In this document: positions 15,921-27,249 of the stretch, piece by piece
How the letters are laid out: every line of letters begins with the position of its first letter
How positions within the stretch are numbered: the stretch's first letter is position 1
Source of the DNA: Musa acuminata AAA Group
Lineage: Eukaryota > Streptophyta > Magnoliopsida > Zingiberales > Musaceae
Direction: 5' to 3'
NCBI RefSeq assembly: GCF_036884655.1
Contig: NC_088340.1
Coordinates: 4,919,501-4,983,500, forward strand
DNA length: 64,000 nucleotides
Translations under genes and position numbers: made by a program
The notes under the pieces: model-generated
What the model was told of the DNA's origin: nothing
Databases searched by the model: none
The model's input: only the letters and a program-made list of their open reading frames with translations

Positions 15921-15929
15921 ATCAAGTAC

Positions 15930-16340
15930 TTATTGAAGTGATAATAGCTTCCTAGGATATAAGCCAATTGGAAGATGGAAGATGCTTTGCAACATGAAGA
16001 AGCATCCCTCGAGACCTACCAACAAATGTCGATGAGGGCGTTGACACTTGGGGGGAGAATGTCATGAATAACCATTATGCACCTACAATATCTTTGTCAA
16101 TGGATCGTTCATTACTTTTGTTTGCTTGTACATTTGTTTGACAATATGTTTTAACTATTATGAAACTATAAGCAAGAATAGTTTGAAGAGCTACAGAGCG
16201 ATCACTCACTAAAGTGGATAAAACTATCTTCAAATGGTTAAGTTTTCGTATGTTATAGTCTATTTTTTTGGACTATAGTATAAAATAAAACGTTAGCTAT
16301 CTTAGCACCTCCCGGGTCATATAGAGTTAAACGGGGGCTT
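15930..16340 (+). mobile_element. Probable 3' end of a gypsy-type LTR retrotransposon (remnant)
   Basis: A purine-rich tract, cttggggggagaa at about 16047-16059, is followed at once by tgtcatgaataacc. This looks like a polypurine tract next to the TG start of an LTR. The preceding ~100 bases resemble the degraded acidic C-terminus of a gypsy polyprotein (phrases like LEDGR and DLPTNVDEG with stops). I could not locate the LTR end or a partner LTR. Confidence 0.4.
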
Positions 16341-16594
16341 TGGATGATATTGAACGTTAATTAAATTTACAAGTTTGTACGTAAAATCTATGATAACTTA
16401 CCAATATATTTGACACTTTATGAGTAATCGTTTGTGGACTTCGATTGTTCAATTAACTTGTAAAGTTCTTAAATTTTTTTCCTCTCTTAGACAAAATATT
16501 TGTGAAATTACTTATAAAGTTATCCTTGAGATGTCAAGACTTTGTTCGTTCTTTTGCAAGATGTAAGGACTTATTTAGTGCCAATCGTAGTAAA

Positions 16595-17035
16595 ATATAC
16601 TGCAAAGAATGTACTGAAAAATGAGAAGAATGTACTGCAAAAAGAGCTGGAAAATATAGTAGTCTTGGTTGGTTGACAAATGATGGTTCAAATCAATTGA
16701 TAGATGCTTTAACCCATGATCGTCTTTCACCCATGCAAGCAGTGATATGGCAGACATACACATGTCTGTCGTCTTCGAAGCTGATCTAAGATCCAAGCAT
16801 TCGTGAATTCAGATAAATTCTCTATAGAATTATGCCTCCCTATTTTATTCAGGTCACGAAGTATAACACAAGGATATCATAAGTTTTTTATGCATACATG
16901 AAAGAAGTAGGTACAAAGAAAGTAGAGTTTTTTTCTTTTTTTTTTTGCTTTAAATCATGATGCAAACTACCAAGAATTTAGATGAGTTCTCACTTTGTAA
17001 AAAAATGATAAACATAATTACTTTTATTTTTATTT
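16595..17035 (+). pseudogene. Broken partial copy of the neighbouring patatin-like phospholipase gene
   Basis: The sequence matches 20960-21350 of the intact gene: the end of exon 5 (cttggttggttga, gatggttcaaatc, cccatgcaagcagtga, gacatacacatct) and then intron 5 sequence (attttattcaggtcac, gaagtaggt, accaagaa). Frame is lost through a ~20 bp duplication near 16600-16640, an insertion of about 16 bases near 16718-16735, an in-frame stop where the intact gene has an Ile codon, and further substitutions. Because intron sequence is included, this is a DNA-level duplication about 4 kb upstream of its source, not a retrocopy. No other exons of the gene were found nearby. Confidence 0.85.
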
Positions 17036-17039
17036 TCTC

Positions 17040-18670
17040 AACGTCTTTAATTTTTTTATATATATAAAAAGTAAGGAAGATTGTAACATCCTGTTTTAGT
17101 CTTATGTCAGAAGTTAAGATTAAGATTGACTTATAATAATATGATGAGTATATTATTATTAAATTAAGATTTACTTAGAATAATAATTTTAATTTAAAAA
17201 TCTATTGAAATATGAGATTTTAAGATTAGATTATTGGATGACCCAATTAATTTATGAGATTTTAAAATTTGAGTTTACCAACAGAAGCATTTGGTATGAG
17301 ATCAGACCTACAACCATGGAGAACTTATCATTTGACAATCATACTAGCTAGCTCAATATAATCGATACGCTAAATATTTTCATATATTTGGAGAGGGGTA
17401 TGGCCATAATTTATTCTTGTTACTCAACCCACTCAACCCTAATCTAAGGGGTGATTTCTACTCTCATCTTAAAAAATAACAAAAAAATTAGAGCTTAATA
17501 TCTCTCTTCTTCTCTACTATCATTTCTCTCTCAGTCAATTATTTACTACCTTCCAACTATTAAAAAGATGAAAAAATCCAATTGATTAATTAAATCATTA
17601 AATAGTCCAAAAATTATTAATTTATTTATTTTCTAATAAATTATGTGACATTTAATAAATAAATATTTTGATATCTATGAAAATAAAACAAAAAAATTAA
17701 ATATGAAAATTAAAACTCAACTGGTGAGTTTAAAATATAACCAATTTATCATACCATAATTAATGTCTCCACACCAACTTTTTCTGAGCTAAAAAATATA
17801 CTCTCTCTCAATATTTGGACACCAACCATTGAATATTATGAACAATCATACAGCAGAAATATATAGTTTGATAGAACCATTTTGAATCTCCATAACACTG
17901 ATAACAGGAAATAAGAATACGTTAGTATTAAATATCATACTATCTTGAAATTGAGGTTTAATAAAGATACGAAGAACTTTAATTACAGTTTGTTTCATGT
18001 CAAAAAAATAATTCTTGTGTAAAAACTCAGAAAACAATATATGCTGTCGTGAATTAAGCAAACTTATCTGATGGAGAAATAATCAAACCTCAAGGAAAGA
18101 AGATGGAAGCATGTCCGAGATCTCTTCCACCACAATCCACATTTAAGTTCGTGAACTTATTGCTTGCTGATTCATACGCGTCCTTCAGTCCAATTTCTTA
18201 CACACTGATAGTGAGATTTCACCTTATGCAATTAATTTGACTACTCTATGATAGACACAATAGTTAAAGACAAAGTCAAACACAAATTACTTGCAAGTCA
18301 CCACTTGAACTTCTCATATAAGATATAAGAAGTATTCTAAACTCCTTTTTTGTGTATGATTAACATAAACATTTTGTAGCATTGCAGTTCAAGCCATCTA
18401 ATCCCGCTATGATTTGGCAATTAATTTGACTGCCACTGTTTAGTCAACCACTGATAATGTTGATACAGTCAGACTAAACCATCTTCTATCTTCATAGTTG
18501 ATCATAGAAGCTTTTCTCGAGCAATCACCATACAGCATTAGCATTGCAGACAACGTGATCTAAAATCGTAATGCAGACTTCTTCTAGGGTTTTAATGCCA
18601 TCTTCCAACACTTGACCTGATCAAAAACAACACAGAAATTTCTCTTTACTGATTCCACGATTTCACTGCA
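17040..18670. other. AT-rich intergenic region upstream of the patatin-like gene
   Basis: Very AT-rich in 17040-17800 with many poly-A/T runs; nothing coding was recognised. The last few hundred bases are the likely promoter region of the phospholipase gene. Confidence 0.45.
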
Positions 18671-18678
18671 AAAAGCTC

Positions 18679-18685
18679 TATAAAT
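18679..18685 (+). promoter_or_regulatory. TATA box of the patatin-like gene
   Basis: TATAAAT lies about 135 bases upstream of the ATG at 18820, in a C/T-rich leader context. This would place the transcript start around 18710-18715. Confidence 0.6.
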
Positions 18686-18819
18686 TCTGCATTCACTCAT
18701 GATATCTCTACATCGATCACTTTAGAACAAAACATCTACTTGTCACCCTTCCCTCATACCTTGGCTTCAAACTAACTCGATCCATTACAAGCAATTCATT
18801 AAGGAGAACAACAATAACC

Positions 18820-21792
18820 ATGACCTACATGAGTCAGATTCAATCTCCAGCCTGTGGAAACCTTGTTGCCGTACTTAGCATTGATGGAGGGGGGATTAGA
18901 GGAATTATTCCTGCTACCATCCTTACCTTCTTGGAGGAGAAGCTCCAGGTATAAACTCATGTGTCTTTCTGGTTTATGGTCAGGGATCATCTTCCAATAT
19001 AAGTCGAGCAATTTTACTGTCATCATCATCATTATTATCTTTGCCTTTGATGCCTGGCTACATTTTAGCATCACAATTCTTTCGTTCCATCTTTTCTAAG
19101 ACCAATATGCCTTGTTCTTCCATTCGTTCCTCGAGAGTGTTTCAAAAGCCAAAAGAAAGGTAGGAAGGAAATCACAACAGGAGGAGAAAAGGGACGCCGG
19201 ATGGATTGAGCAAGTTAATGAGAATGTTATCTCCAAGTATCTAATGATTTTTCGTCTCTTTAGTTCGTTCTATTTCTTTCTTGTGTGTTGACAGAATCTT
19301 GATGGAGAGGATGCAAGGCTTGCAGACTATTTTGATGTTATTTCAGGAACCAGCACCGGTGGCCTCGTGACCGCAATGCTAACTGCACCAAACGAGAAGA
19401 ATAGGCCTCTCTTTGCAGCCAAGGACATCTTGTCCTTCTACTTGGATCACAGTCCCAAGATCTTCCCACAACCTTGGTATCACAATCCAAACACCTTAGC
19501 TTATAATTGAAGTCTTCTGCACTGTCTACCATCTCAGAAGAGGTCAACTATTAGTTTTGGTATGGCGGAAGGTCACCGAACAATTTAGATATGACTTGCT
19601 CGATCACAAAGATATATGATTTGTTCATATAAGACACAAAATGAATAAGGAGTTGTCGAAGTTGCTCAAGTCATGTTACATAAAAAGGAAAATATGCACA
19701 AATATTTACAGTGATTGTAAATTTGATCACCATCTTTTTGTCAGGAGAAAGAAAAACAGTAAATGAGGAACATAACGCAATCCACTCACCATATCTTGCT
19801 TTAAATTCTCGGTTGCAGGGAAGCAATTGCTCGGGCCATTGAATCAATCCGTCGAATTTTGGGACCCAAGTACAACGGAGAGTACCTTCGTCATATTATT
19901 AGGGAAAGATTAGGGTGCTTGAAGTTGCACCAAGCATTGACGAACGTGGTGATACCTACTTTTGATATCAAGCAACTTCAACCTACCATCTTTTCCTCCT
20001 ACAAGGTTCTTCCTTGCATGAAACTCTTTAACTATTTGCACATCGATTTCATTATTTAGCATTTTGTCTAAGTGAACTTCCAAGATTGCCAAAAACACAT
20101 AAAAACTGTGTTCTTTCAGTTCTTGAAGTTTTCTCTTCGTTCGAAACTTATGCAATAGTGAAAGAAAGAACAGATTTCGGCTCTTCCAGCTATAGTAGTT
20201 GTATGGAAAAAATAGCCAGTTTTTACAGCCAACTTTGTCAAGTTATAGGAGAAAGGAATAGGCCAACTTGGGGTTTGAACAAAGAAGCTGATTACCTTTT
20301 GAGTGTCATTTATGTAACCCAAGCCTACAATTCCTTCAAAATGTTTGACAGATTTGTTTAGTCAGGTTTGCATAACTTGGGGAGATGAATTATCCATCAC
20401 AATCTCCATATGGTGATAGATTAGTGAAATCTCTAGACATGTTTGGTTGACAACAATCTTCTTTTGCATGGTTTATCCAAAACCACAAAAGATCTTGCTA
20501 GGAATGATGCATTTTGCATACACACTGCATCTTTAGACTAACTCGGTATGGCTCGAAGATTTGATTCCCAGTGACTGAATGCAGGCAAGAGATGATGAAT
20601 TAATGGATGCTCAGCTATCTGATATCTGCATTAGCACATCTGCAGCACCAACCTACCTTCCTGCACACTACTTCAAGACTAAAAACCACAAGGGAGAAGT
20701 GCGGGAATTCAACCTCATTGATGGCGGCGTTGCTGCAAATAATCCGGTATCGTACTAAATCTCTTTCACTTTTAACATGATGTGTTCGATAATTCTGTGC
20801 TAAACTAACCATTCTACCTTTTTCTTTCATCTTCAAATATAGACGTTGATCGCTCTTGGCGAAGTGAGAAAGGATCATTTTAGGAGGGATCCTGAAATCT
20901 TCTCATCAACCAAATCTATAGACTGTAGCAAGCTCTTGGTTCTTTCATTAGGCACCGGTATACCGAAGAATGAGAAGAAATATGATGCCAAAAGTGCAGG
21001 AAAATGGAGCATTCTTGGTTGGTTGATAAATGGTGGTTCAAATCCATTGATAGATGCTTTCACCCATGCAAGCAGTGACATGGTAGACATACACATCTCT
21101 GCGGTCTTCGAAGGTGATTTAGAATCCAACTATTTGAGAATTCAGGTAAATTGTCTCTCTATTTTATTCAGGTCACCAAGTATAACAAGTTCTTTATCCA
21201 TACTTGATGTGTTATAAGATGGATAATCTTTTCAAGCATTGCCATAAAAGAAGTAGGTTCAAAGAAAGCAGGGTTCTTTTGTTGCTGTAGATCATGGTGA
21301 AACCTACCAAGAAATTAGATAGGTTCTCACTCAGTAAAAAATGATCAACATAATTGCAGATTATCTCCTTTTGTTATTCTCAACATACTTACAGTTCTTC
21401 AGGTGATTTGTAAACCAGGATGATACGTTGGATGGGCCATTATCCTCTGTTGACATCTCCACAAAGGAAAATTTAGAGAATCTAGTGAAAGCTGGCGAAA
21501 AGCTACTAAAGAAACCTGTTTCAAGAGTTAACCTTGAGACAGGTGACTATGAGATTGTAGGCAAGACAAGCAATGAAGAAGCTCTTACAGAGTGAGTTTC
21601 AGCATCTGCTAGAATTATGTTAAATGAATAAATATGATTCATACTGAATCTTATTTTAGATATGATCTTGTAAAGTTAGTTGCTCATATGCGAGTGTCAT
21701 AATAGTTTGTTCGAATTGATTGCAGGTTTGCAATGAAACTTTCTCAAGAACGAAAACAGAGGATGCTGGGATCATCATCTCCAAGAACTTGA
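18820..21792 (+). CDS. Patatin-like phospholipase (lipid acyl hydrolase)
   Basis: Seven exons: 18820-18948, 19295-19476, 19819-20005, 20585-20746, 20843-21145, 21419-21591, 21726-21792. They total 1203 nt, or 400 residues, typical for plant PLP2/PLP3-type enzymes. The oxyanion-hole motif DGGGIRG is at residues 22-28. The nucleophile elbow GTSTGG contains Ser63, and the catalytic Asp212 lies in DGG ([11 protein letters not shown]). The Ser-Asp dyad is therefore intact and the protein should deacylate phospholipids and galactolipids, probably in the cytosol since no signal peptide is seen. In potato and Arabidopsis relatives this class serves storage, stress or pathogen responses; which applies here is unknown. 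The exon 6 acceptor at 21418 is chosen so the protein reads LRIQ-DDTLDG; an earlier AG at 21402 would bring in a stop. A partial broken copy lies at 16.6-17.0 kb. Confidence 0.94.
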
Positions 21793-22459
21793 TCTTTGTG
21801 CATGCCATATCATGAGTAGATCCTGTGTAGTGCTGTGTGTCAGGTAGATAGTCTTTTGGTTCTTTTGATATTTGTATATGCTTGTAGCTTCTGCATTGCA
21901 ATTATTTTATTCTTTCTAATAATTGGTTGTATTTATATTCTTTCCAATAAATGGGCTAATCACCCTATATTATTCTTAGAAACAATAGTTTATTCTGGGA
22001 TTCATTTTTAGCTGTAGATGCTTCTCCAATTCTTCTCCTCTCTTATCAGTTGCAAGGATACAAGGGCAGCCTAAAATCTTTGTTCTATCCAGATGTCTGT
22101 GAAGGAAACTTAAATATATCATCATCCAAGTTCATGAATCTGATGATAGCAGCAACATACAACTGTCATTGCTGTGTTCGACAGTGCAGAAAGTGCTTTT
22201 CTATCTTCAGACCTTCAGATATCAATGGCCAGATGAATCAAAAAGTGGAAGAATATAAATATTACATTGCTGCAGATGATGGGATTCATCATCTTCCTTA
22301 CCATACTCATCAAACAACTGAAGAGCATATCATTAACACAATCATTGATAGGCCTCCCTCGACACTACAGCTACTGTCATAGATAGAGACCACATCCAAT
22401 GACAGCTTGCATCGATAGAGCAAATGCTTTATTGACTCACGACTGATGAGAAGAACACT
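21793..22459. other. 3' flank between the patatin-like gene and the carboxylesterase gene
   Basis: A short region between convergent genes. It contains aataa-type polyadenylation-like signals near 21945-21950. The open frame at 22050-22382 has no recognisable domain and is not called. Confidence 0.5.
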
Positions 22460-23422
22460 TCAGTCTCGGTTGAGGAAGGCAACCAAGCGATCCATGAAGG
22501 CCAAAGCCTTGTCGGAAGTAGGATTGTCGAGGTGGAAGACATGCCCCTCCCCCTCTGTCTCGACCATCTCCGCCTCACCTCCCCACCCGCTCGCCTTCAG
22601 CCCATCGTAGTACGCCCTCCCTCTCTCCCTCAGCAGGTCGTCCCCCGCCACCTCCACCAGCACGCGCTCGCAGGCCAGCCCCTTCAGCCCCGGCGCCCCC
22701 TCCGCCAGCGGGTTGATCAGCGTGTCGTCCATCCCCGTCGTCCCCGGGCACACCAGCCTCCACAGCCTCTCCGATTTCTCTCTCGTCTCCCTGTCCCTCG
22801 TCTCCGATCCCACCGGCTCCTCCCCCCAGAAGTAGGGATGTATCAGCGCCGCCCCTTTGATCCTCGCGCCGGTCCCCAATCCGCTGATCCCCACTAAGCG
22901 GGCCACGTGGTGGGCTATGTTGGCCCCGGCGCTGTCGCCCGACACGAACAAGCGGCCCAAGTCCCCGTGTTCCGCCAGCCAGCTCTCCTCGCCGCCGTCA
23001 GCGTGCGACGCGACCCACCGGAGCGCCGCCAGCGAATCGTGGTAGGCGGTGGGCAGCGGGTGCTCGGGCGCCAGACGGTAGCAGACCGACACCGCGATCA
23101 CCTTGGCCTTGGCCACCAGGGAGTTGAGGAAGCTGGTATACCTCGAGGAGAAGGGCGACTCGATGCAGAAGCCGCCGCCGTGGTAGTAGACGAGCACCGG
23201 CAGCTTAGCGTGCGGGAGGCAGGACACATCAGGGAGGAAGAGACGCGCGGAGATGCCGGCGTTCGGGTCGATGACCACGTCCTTGGACGCGACGCCGGTG
23301 TCCGGGTCGACACCGGCGGGGACGACGTCGTCGCCGGTAAGGCGCTCGAAGCGGCCGCTCTTGTAGACGCGGACGATGGAGAAGAGCTCGACGTCGACTT
23401 CGGCGTCGCGATCCGTTGCCAT
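22460..23422 (-). CDS. Plant carboxylesterase (CXE, GID1/HSL-like alpha/beta hydrolase)
   Basis: A single open exon of 320 residues, the normal length for intronless plant CXE genes. The oxyanion motif HGGGF is at residues 81-85. The nucleophile Ser164 sits in SGDSAGANIAHH. The catalytic Asp is probably Asp262 in VAGDDLLRERG, and His294 lies in GEGHVFHL, so the triad is complete. RLAPEHPLPTAYHDS (residues 116-130) is a conserved family block. These enzymes hydrolyse small esters; members include tuliposide-converting enzymes, 2-hydroxyisoflavanone dehydratases and xenobiotic esterases, and sequence alone does not pick one. It is not a gibberellin receptor if the catalytic His is functional, because GID1 lacks it. 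The gene is strongly GC-rich, unlike its AT-rich neighbours, which is common for intronless monocot genes. Long ORFs on the opposite strand are shadows of this composition. Confidence 0.94.
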   Translation of the reverse strand: MATDRDAEVDVELFSIVRVYKSGRFERLTGDDVVPAGVDPDTGVASKDVVIDPNAGISARLFLPDVSCLPHAKLPVLVYYHGGGFCIESPFSSRYTSFLNSLVAKAKVIAVSVCYRLAPEHPLPTAYHDSLAALRWVASHADGGEESWLAEHGDLGRLFVSGDSAGANIAHHVARLVGISGLGTGARIKGAALIHPYFWGEEPVGSETRDRETREKSERLWRLVCPGTTGMDDTLINPLAEGAPGLKGLACERVLVEVAGDDLLRERGRAYYDGLKASGWGGEAEMVETEGEGHVFHLDNPTSDKALAFMDRLVAFLNRD

Positions 23423-23589
23423 TGCTAGCGGAGGAAGGGCAAAGCGATAAGGTGTGGTACGGGACAGATCATCATATTGGAAGAAGTGAAGCTGGATTTA
23501 CTTTATTTATTTGTTTTATTGGAATCCAACTCAGAAAAGAATCCAACTCGGTGCTTCTGCAGATCTACAACTAACCGGAATCGACACCT

Positions 23590-23800
23590 ACCTAGATTGG
23601 CATGATTTAGTGACCTTGATTTGTCCAGAGGTTAGAAACATGTACTATGACTTGACTGAGGTAAGTTCAGAACCACAATGGCAGTTCAGCCAAGTCAAAG
23701 CCGTCGTAACCCAGCTGTTCCTTGTTTGGCATGGTTTAGGTGACCTTGATACATCCAGTAGATTAGAAGCGTGTCCGTCAGTTCAGACCGAGACAAGTCG
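23590..23800. repeat. Degenerate direct repeat, two units about 130 bp apart
   Basis: The pair tggcatgatttagtgaccttga (near 23597-23620) and tggcatggtttaggtgaccttga (near 23729-23750) are followed by similar segments ending in gttagaa/attagaa and ttcagaac/ttcagacc. This suggests an old tandem duplication inside transposon-like sequence. Confidence 0.5.
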
Positions 23801-23879
23801 AGAAGGGGTATTGTAGCCTAGTCGCTCTCCGTTGCAGTTTGATGCTTGACCTGCAATGGACTCCGTCAATCTAACAAAT

Positions 23880-24600
23880 ACCGTCAAAAAAGAAATTGAT
23901 TGGCTTACTCTCGTTACTAAGACCATTACTAATAGAAAAATAATAATGTGGTCAAGAATATCCGAGATGGTGTAATCAACTTTAGGCCGTGGCATCGGAG
24001 CCGATGCGATATGGTTCGGGTCCGGATGATGGGGGATCTTCCTGGGATGACCTTTGAGTCCGCTAAGTTGGCCGGCTGCGATGGTCCGATCGGAAAGGGA
24101 TCGTCGTTCCCTCCAGGAGGGGGCTCCTCGCTCGGGCGTTTAATGGGAGGCCACCGTCTTCGTACCTGCACATAGGTCGGGTCGGGAAGCTCGACCCGAC
24201 CCCTCCGACGATCAAGTTAGCGGTTAGTGACAGGAGGATTCTTTAGCTAAGTTGTGTCTTCTTGTATGTCTCTCCCTTTTTTCCCTCTCCTTTCTCCTCG
24301 GAGCGCGAGGGTTTTTATAGTGAGGGTTACCGTTGTTTGATGTGCCTACCCGCAGAGGGCAGGATCGTACTTCTGGTAGTGTCTGATACCGACATTGGCG
24401 TGACGTGAGGGATCGAGCTTGAGCAGGGTATTAATGTGCCTCGGTCGACGTTCCGATCTGCGTTGATCAGGTGCTGTGAGGCGTTATTTGGAACAACTAA
24501 CGTCACGCGAGTCTTATCGCAATTATTATCCTCATTAGCATCAAGTGATGAGCATCTCAGTGTTAATTGATCGACATCTCATATATTCTATGATGCCCAA
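23880..24600 (-). mobile_element. Probable LTR-retrotransposon remnant (minus orientation)
   Basis: Read on the minus strand, a TATA box (TATAAAAACCC at about 24312-24322) is followed by a purine-rich leader. A GC-rich frame (23929-24171) with Arg/Pro-rich content such as RRRWPPIKRPSEEPPPG follows. The mix of a promoter followed by a short broken frame, and the abrupt GC shift against flanking DNA, fits an LTR/leader relic. No paired LTR or primer-binding site was seen, so the class is unproven. Confidence 0.35.
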
Positions 24601-25950
24601 TTTAAGACCTCAATCATGCCCAAATTTCAAAGGGAGGTGTCCTCTGCACCGAACTGATTATTTTTTCCTATTGTGCCTCTCGGTAACTTGGAAGACATTC
24701 TCGTGAAGGTCTATGTCTGTGGAATAAAAAGCGAGATTAGTCTTAGATCAAATGTATGAAAAAACTGAGAAGATACCAACATCTTATCCCAAGGCATAAA
24801 GCTAAGGCCTATCTCAATGAGCCTCATCTAAAGGATGATAATGGAGTCAGACAGGATGAGAGTCATTCGATGGAATTGCTCCTTCTCTGACCCGTGTAGC
24901 CTCGAAGAGGTATTGAAAATATGCTAAACCCTTATAGGATAAAGCCTTCTTGACTTTAAAACCACAGTAAATAAAGAGAAAATATGCTAAACTCTTAAGG
25001 CACATATTATAATAAGTGAGTAATAAGGTCACCATCGGGACAATGTGGAGCCTTTGACTCAACGTAAGCCACGAAATAGTATCAAGAGTTCGATGTCATC
25101 GTTACAAGAGTTCTTGGTAGACAAGAACTTCTAATGTTAAAAAGTCTTGATAAAGAAAGGTTGAAAGGGGGGAATGAAGGCTTGCCTTTAATGCATCGTT
25201 ACAAGTGTAAAGATAGAGACGTGACTTGTAGGATCGATGATTGGATCGAGTAAGAATTAGCTTAAACTCGATTGACATATGGAAGACGTCCATAATATTA
25301 TCCATATTAGAGGCCGAGACGATTGAGTCAAAGTCGATCGAGCCCTCCGAGAGTGGCAAAGCTCTGTTGCCTAAGAGATTCACCTCCAAAGGTGTTACCT
25401 CCCTCGAAACAACAACTTTGATCCCTTTCGAGGGGGACAAAATTTTCCTTGCTAACACTAAAAGTTGTGACTGAATTGGTGATTCATTCATCTCCCAATT
25501 GGTGGAAAAGAAAGAAAAGCTAGAAGGCATTCGAACCTTGGTTGAAATTTGAAAGTTAAGAGAAGTCCAAATACTCCAAATTAATTGGTGTTGGGTGGCG
25601 TGATATTTATAGGGGTCAAATGTGACTCTTGAGTTATCCCGAGCAAATATTTGAATAGTCATCTATTTGAGTAGTGGATAGTGTGATGCCACCATAATGA
25701 TTGAGAATTATATGAATCATCATTACGATCCTTTAGAATCCCGTTGGGTAACCGACATATGGAAGCCTACGGAGATGCCATGTATGAAGAGTATCAAGCT
25801 ATCATTGCTAGATGCAAAGAATCAAATTTAGACGATGATCGAATCTACATGCCTGTGGGTGGGAAATATAGTGATGACATCTCACACATACATATAAAAC
25901 ATGAAGAGAAAATCATCATCTTAAACAGCGAACCATTTAAGTCTAAAGCC
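24600..25950. other. Transposon-like or featureless intergenic DNA
   Basis: Short interrupted frames only, for example 25102-25662 (-). None shows a recognisable retroelement or cellular domain. Confidence 0.35.
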
Positions 25951-25955
25951 AACAA

Positions 25956-26190
25956 CATAACCAACATGGTTTGAAGTATTCTCTACTATAACATGACCAA
26001 CATAATTTGAAATGCTATCTACAACTATAACATAACTGACACTACCTAAAATGCCCTCTATGATGATAGCATGACCGACGTGACCTAAAACATCATCTAC
26101 GATGACATCACGATCGACACAATCGAAAGGACTCTCAAACAATGACAACATGATCAATATAGCTTAAAGCACTCTCTACAACGTGGTCGA
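25956..26190. repeat. Minisatellite: about six degenerate ~39 bp units
   Basis: Units start near 25956, 25992, 26031, 26070, 26109 and 26149, giving periods of 36 to 40 bases. The shared pattern is cat-(a/g)a(c/t)c(a/g)ac-a, then taaaa/tgaaa, and ctctac/atctac near the end. A possible seventh partial unit lies near 26186. Confidence 0.7.
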
Positions 26191-26399
26191 CACTAAAATG
26201 CATCACCCAATGATGAAGCAACTCAATTAACTTGATCTATTAAAACATAAACACTTATCAATTGGTTTCATCATCAAAATATGCAACAAAAATTATTTTG
26301 ACATTCATAACTTGATTTTTCATCTTTGATTATTCATCCTTGATCATGATTTGAAAATTATTGTAAAGGAAAAAAGAGATACAAAATTATATTCTTCCA

Positions 26400-27060
26400 T
26401 TCTTTTTTACAATGACAAAGGGGGAGATAGCTAGCTTGCTAGCTAGCTTACACAAGTCAAGAAGATGCAAAAACTTGCTAACTTGCTTGCTTGCTTGCAC
26501 ATCTAAAGAGAAGATGCAAATGTACTTCATGTAGCTTGCTTCATGTAAAACATTGTATCTTGCTAGCTTGTTATCTTGCATTATTTTTTAAAAACTTGCT
26601 AGCCTTCATACTTCAAAGAGAAATAACATTTGCCAAATTGCTAGCTTGAATGTTGTAAAATAATATAAAATTTTGCTAGCTTGCACTTTGCAACGGAAGC
26701 AAAAATGGTACTTCTCAAAAGAGAAGAAAGAGCTTGCTATCTTAAACATTACTATCTTACCAATCTCAAGAAGCAAAACTTGTAACTTGCACATTGCAAT
26801 AGGAAGCAAGAATCGCTAGCTTACACACTTCAACAAGAAAGCTATATTGCATTTGCTTTTGAAATTTTTGCTAGCTTGTATGTTGTAAACTTGCTATCTT
26901 ACTATCTTGCATATCTAAAACTTGATAGCTTGAATGATGTAACACTTGCTAAATTTTCTAGCTTATAAATTGCATGATGATAAAACTTGATATTATGTTT
27001 TTTATTCAATGATTTGAACTTATATCTCAAACACTTGATAGATAGTTAGAACTTCTCCTT
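26400..27060. repeat. Degenerate cttgctagc-rich low-complexity region in a copia element
   Basis: The words cttgc, tagcttgc and gctagct recur dozens of times (agctagcttgctagctagct near 26428-26450, cttgcttgcttgcttgc near 26483-26500). The start carries aaagggggagata (about 26415-26428), like the purine tracts found 3' of the polyprotein in SIRE/Maximus copia elements, which suggests internal sequence of the element whose LTR follows at 27250. Confidence 0.6.
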
Positions 27061-27249
27061 TTTGCTGATGGCAAAGGAGAATAAGTATGATAATGTTATG
27101 CATGATGACATGTTATAAATATTCATGATGAAATTTATAATGACTTGAATTCAGCTTAAATTCAAGGTTCTATCAATATGATATATTAATAGGGGGAGTT
27201 AAGGTTAACTCCGTCATCAATTGGTTGTCATCATCAAAAAGAGAAAAAT

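Noticed and set aside
22532..23428. Several long frames antisense or shifted to the carboxylesterase
   Set aside because: High GC content creates open shadows; only the minus-strand frame has the complete hydrolase motifs.
26400..27000. CRISPR-like or regular repeat array
   Set aside because: The cttgctagc words are irregular in spacing and degenerate; this is low-complexity DNA of a plant retroelement.
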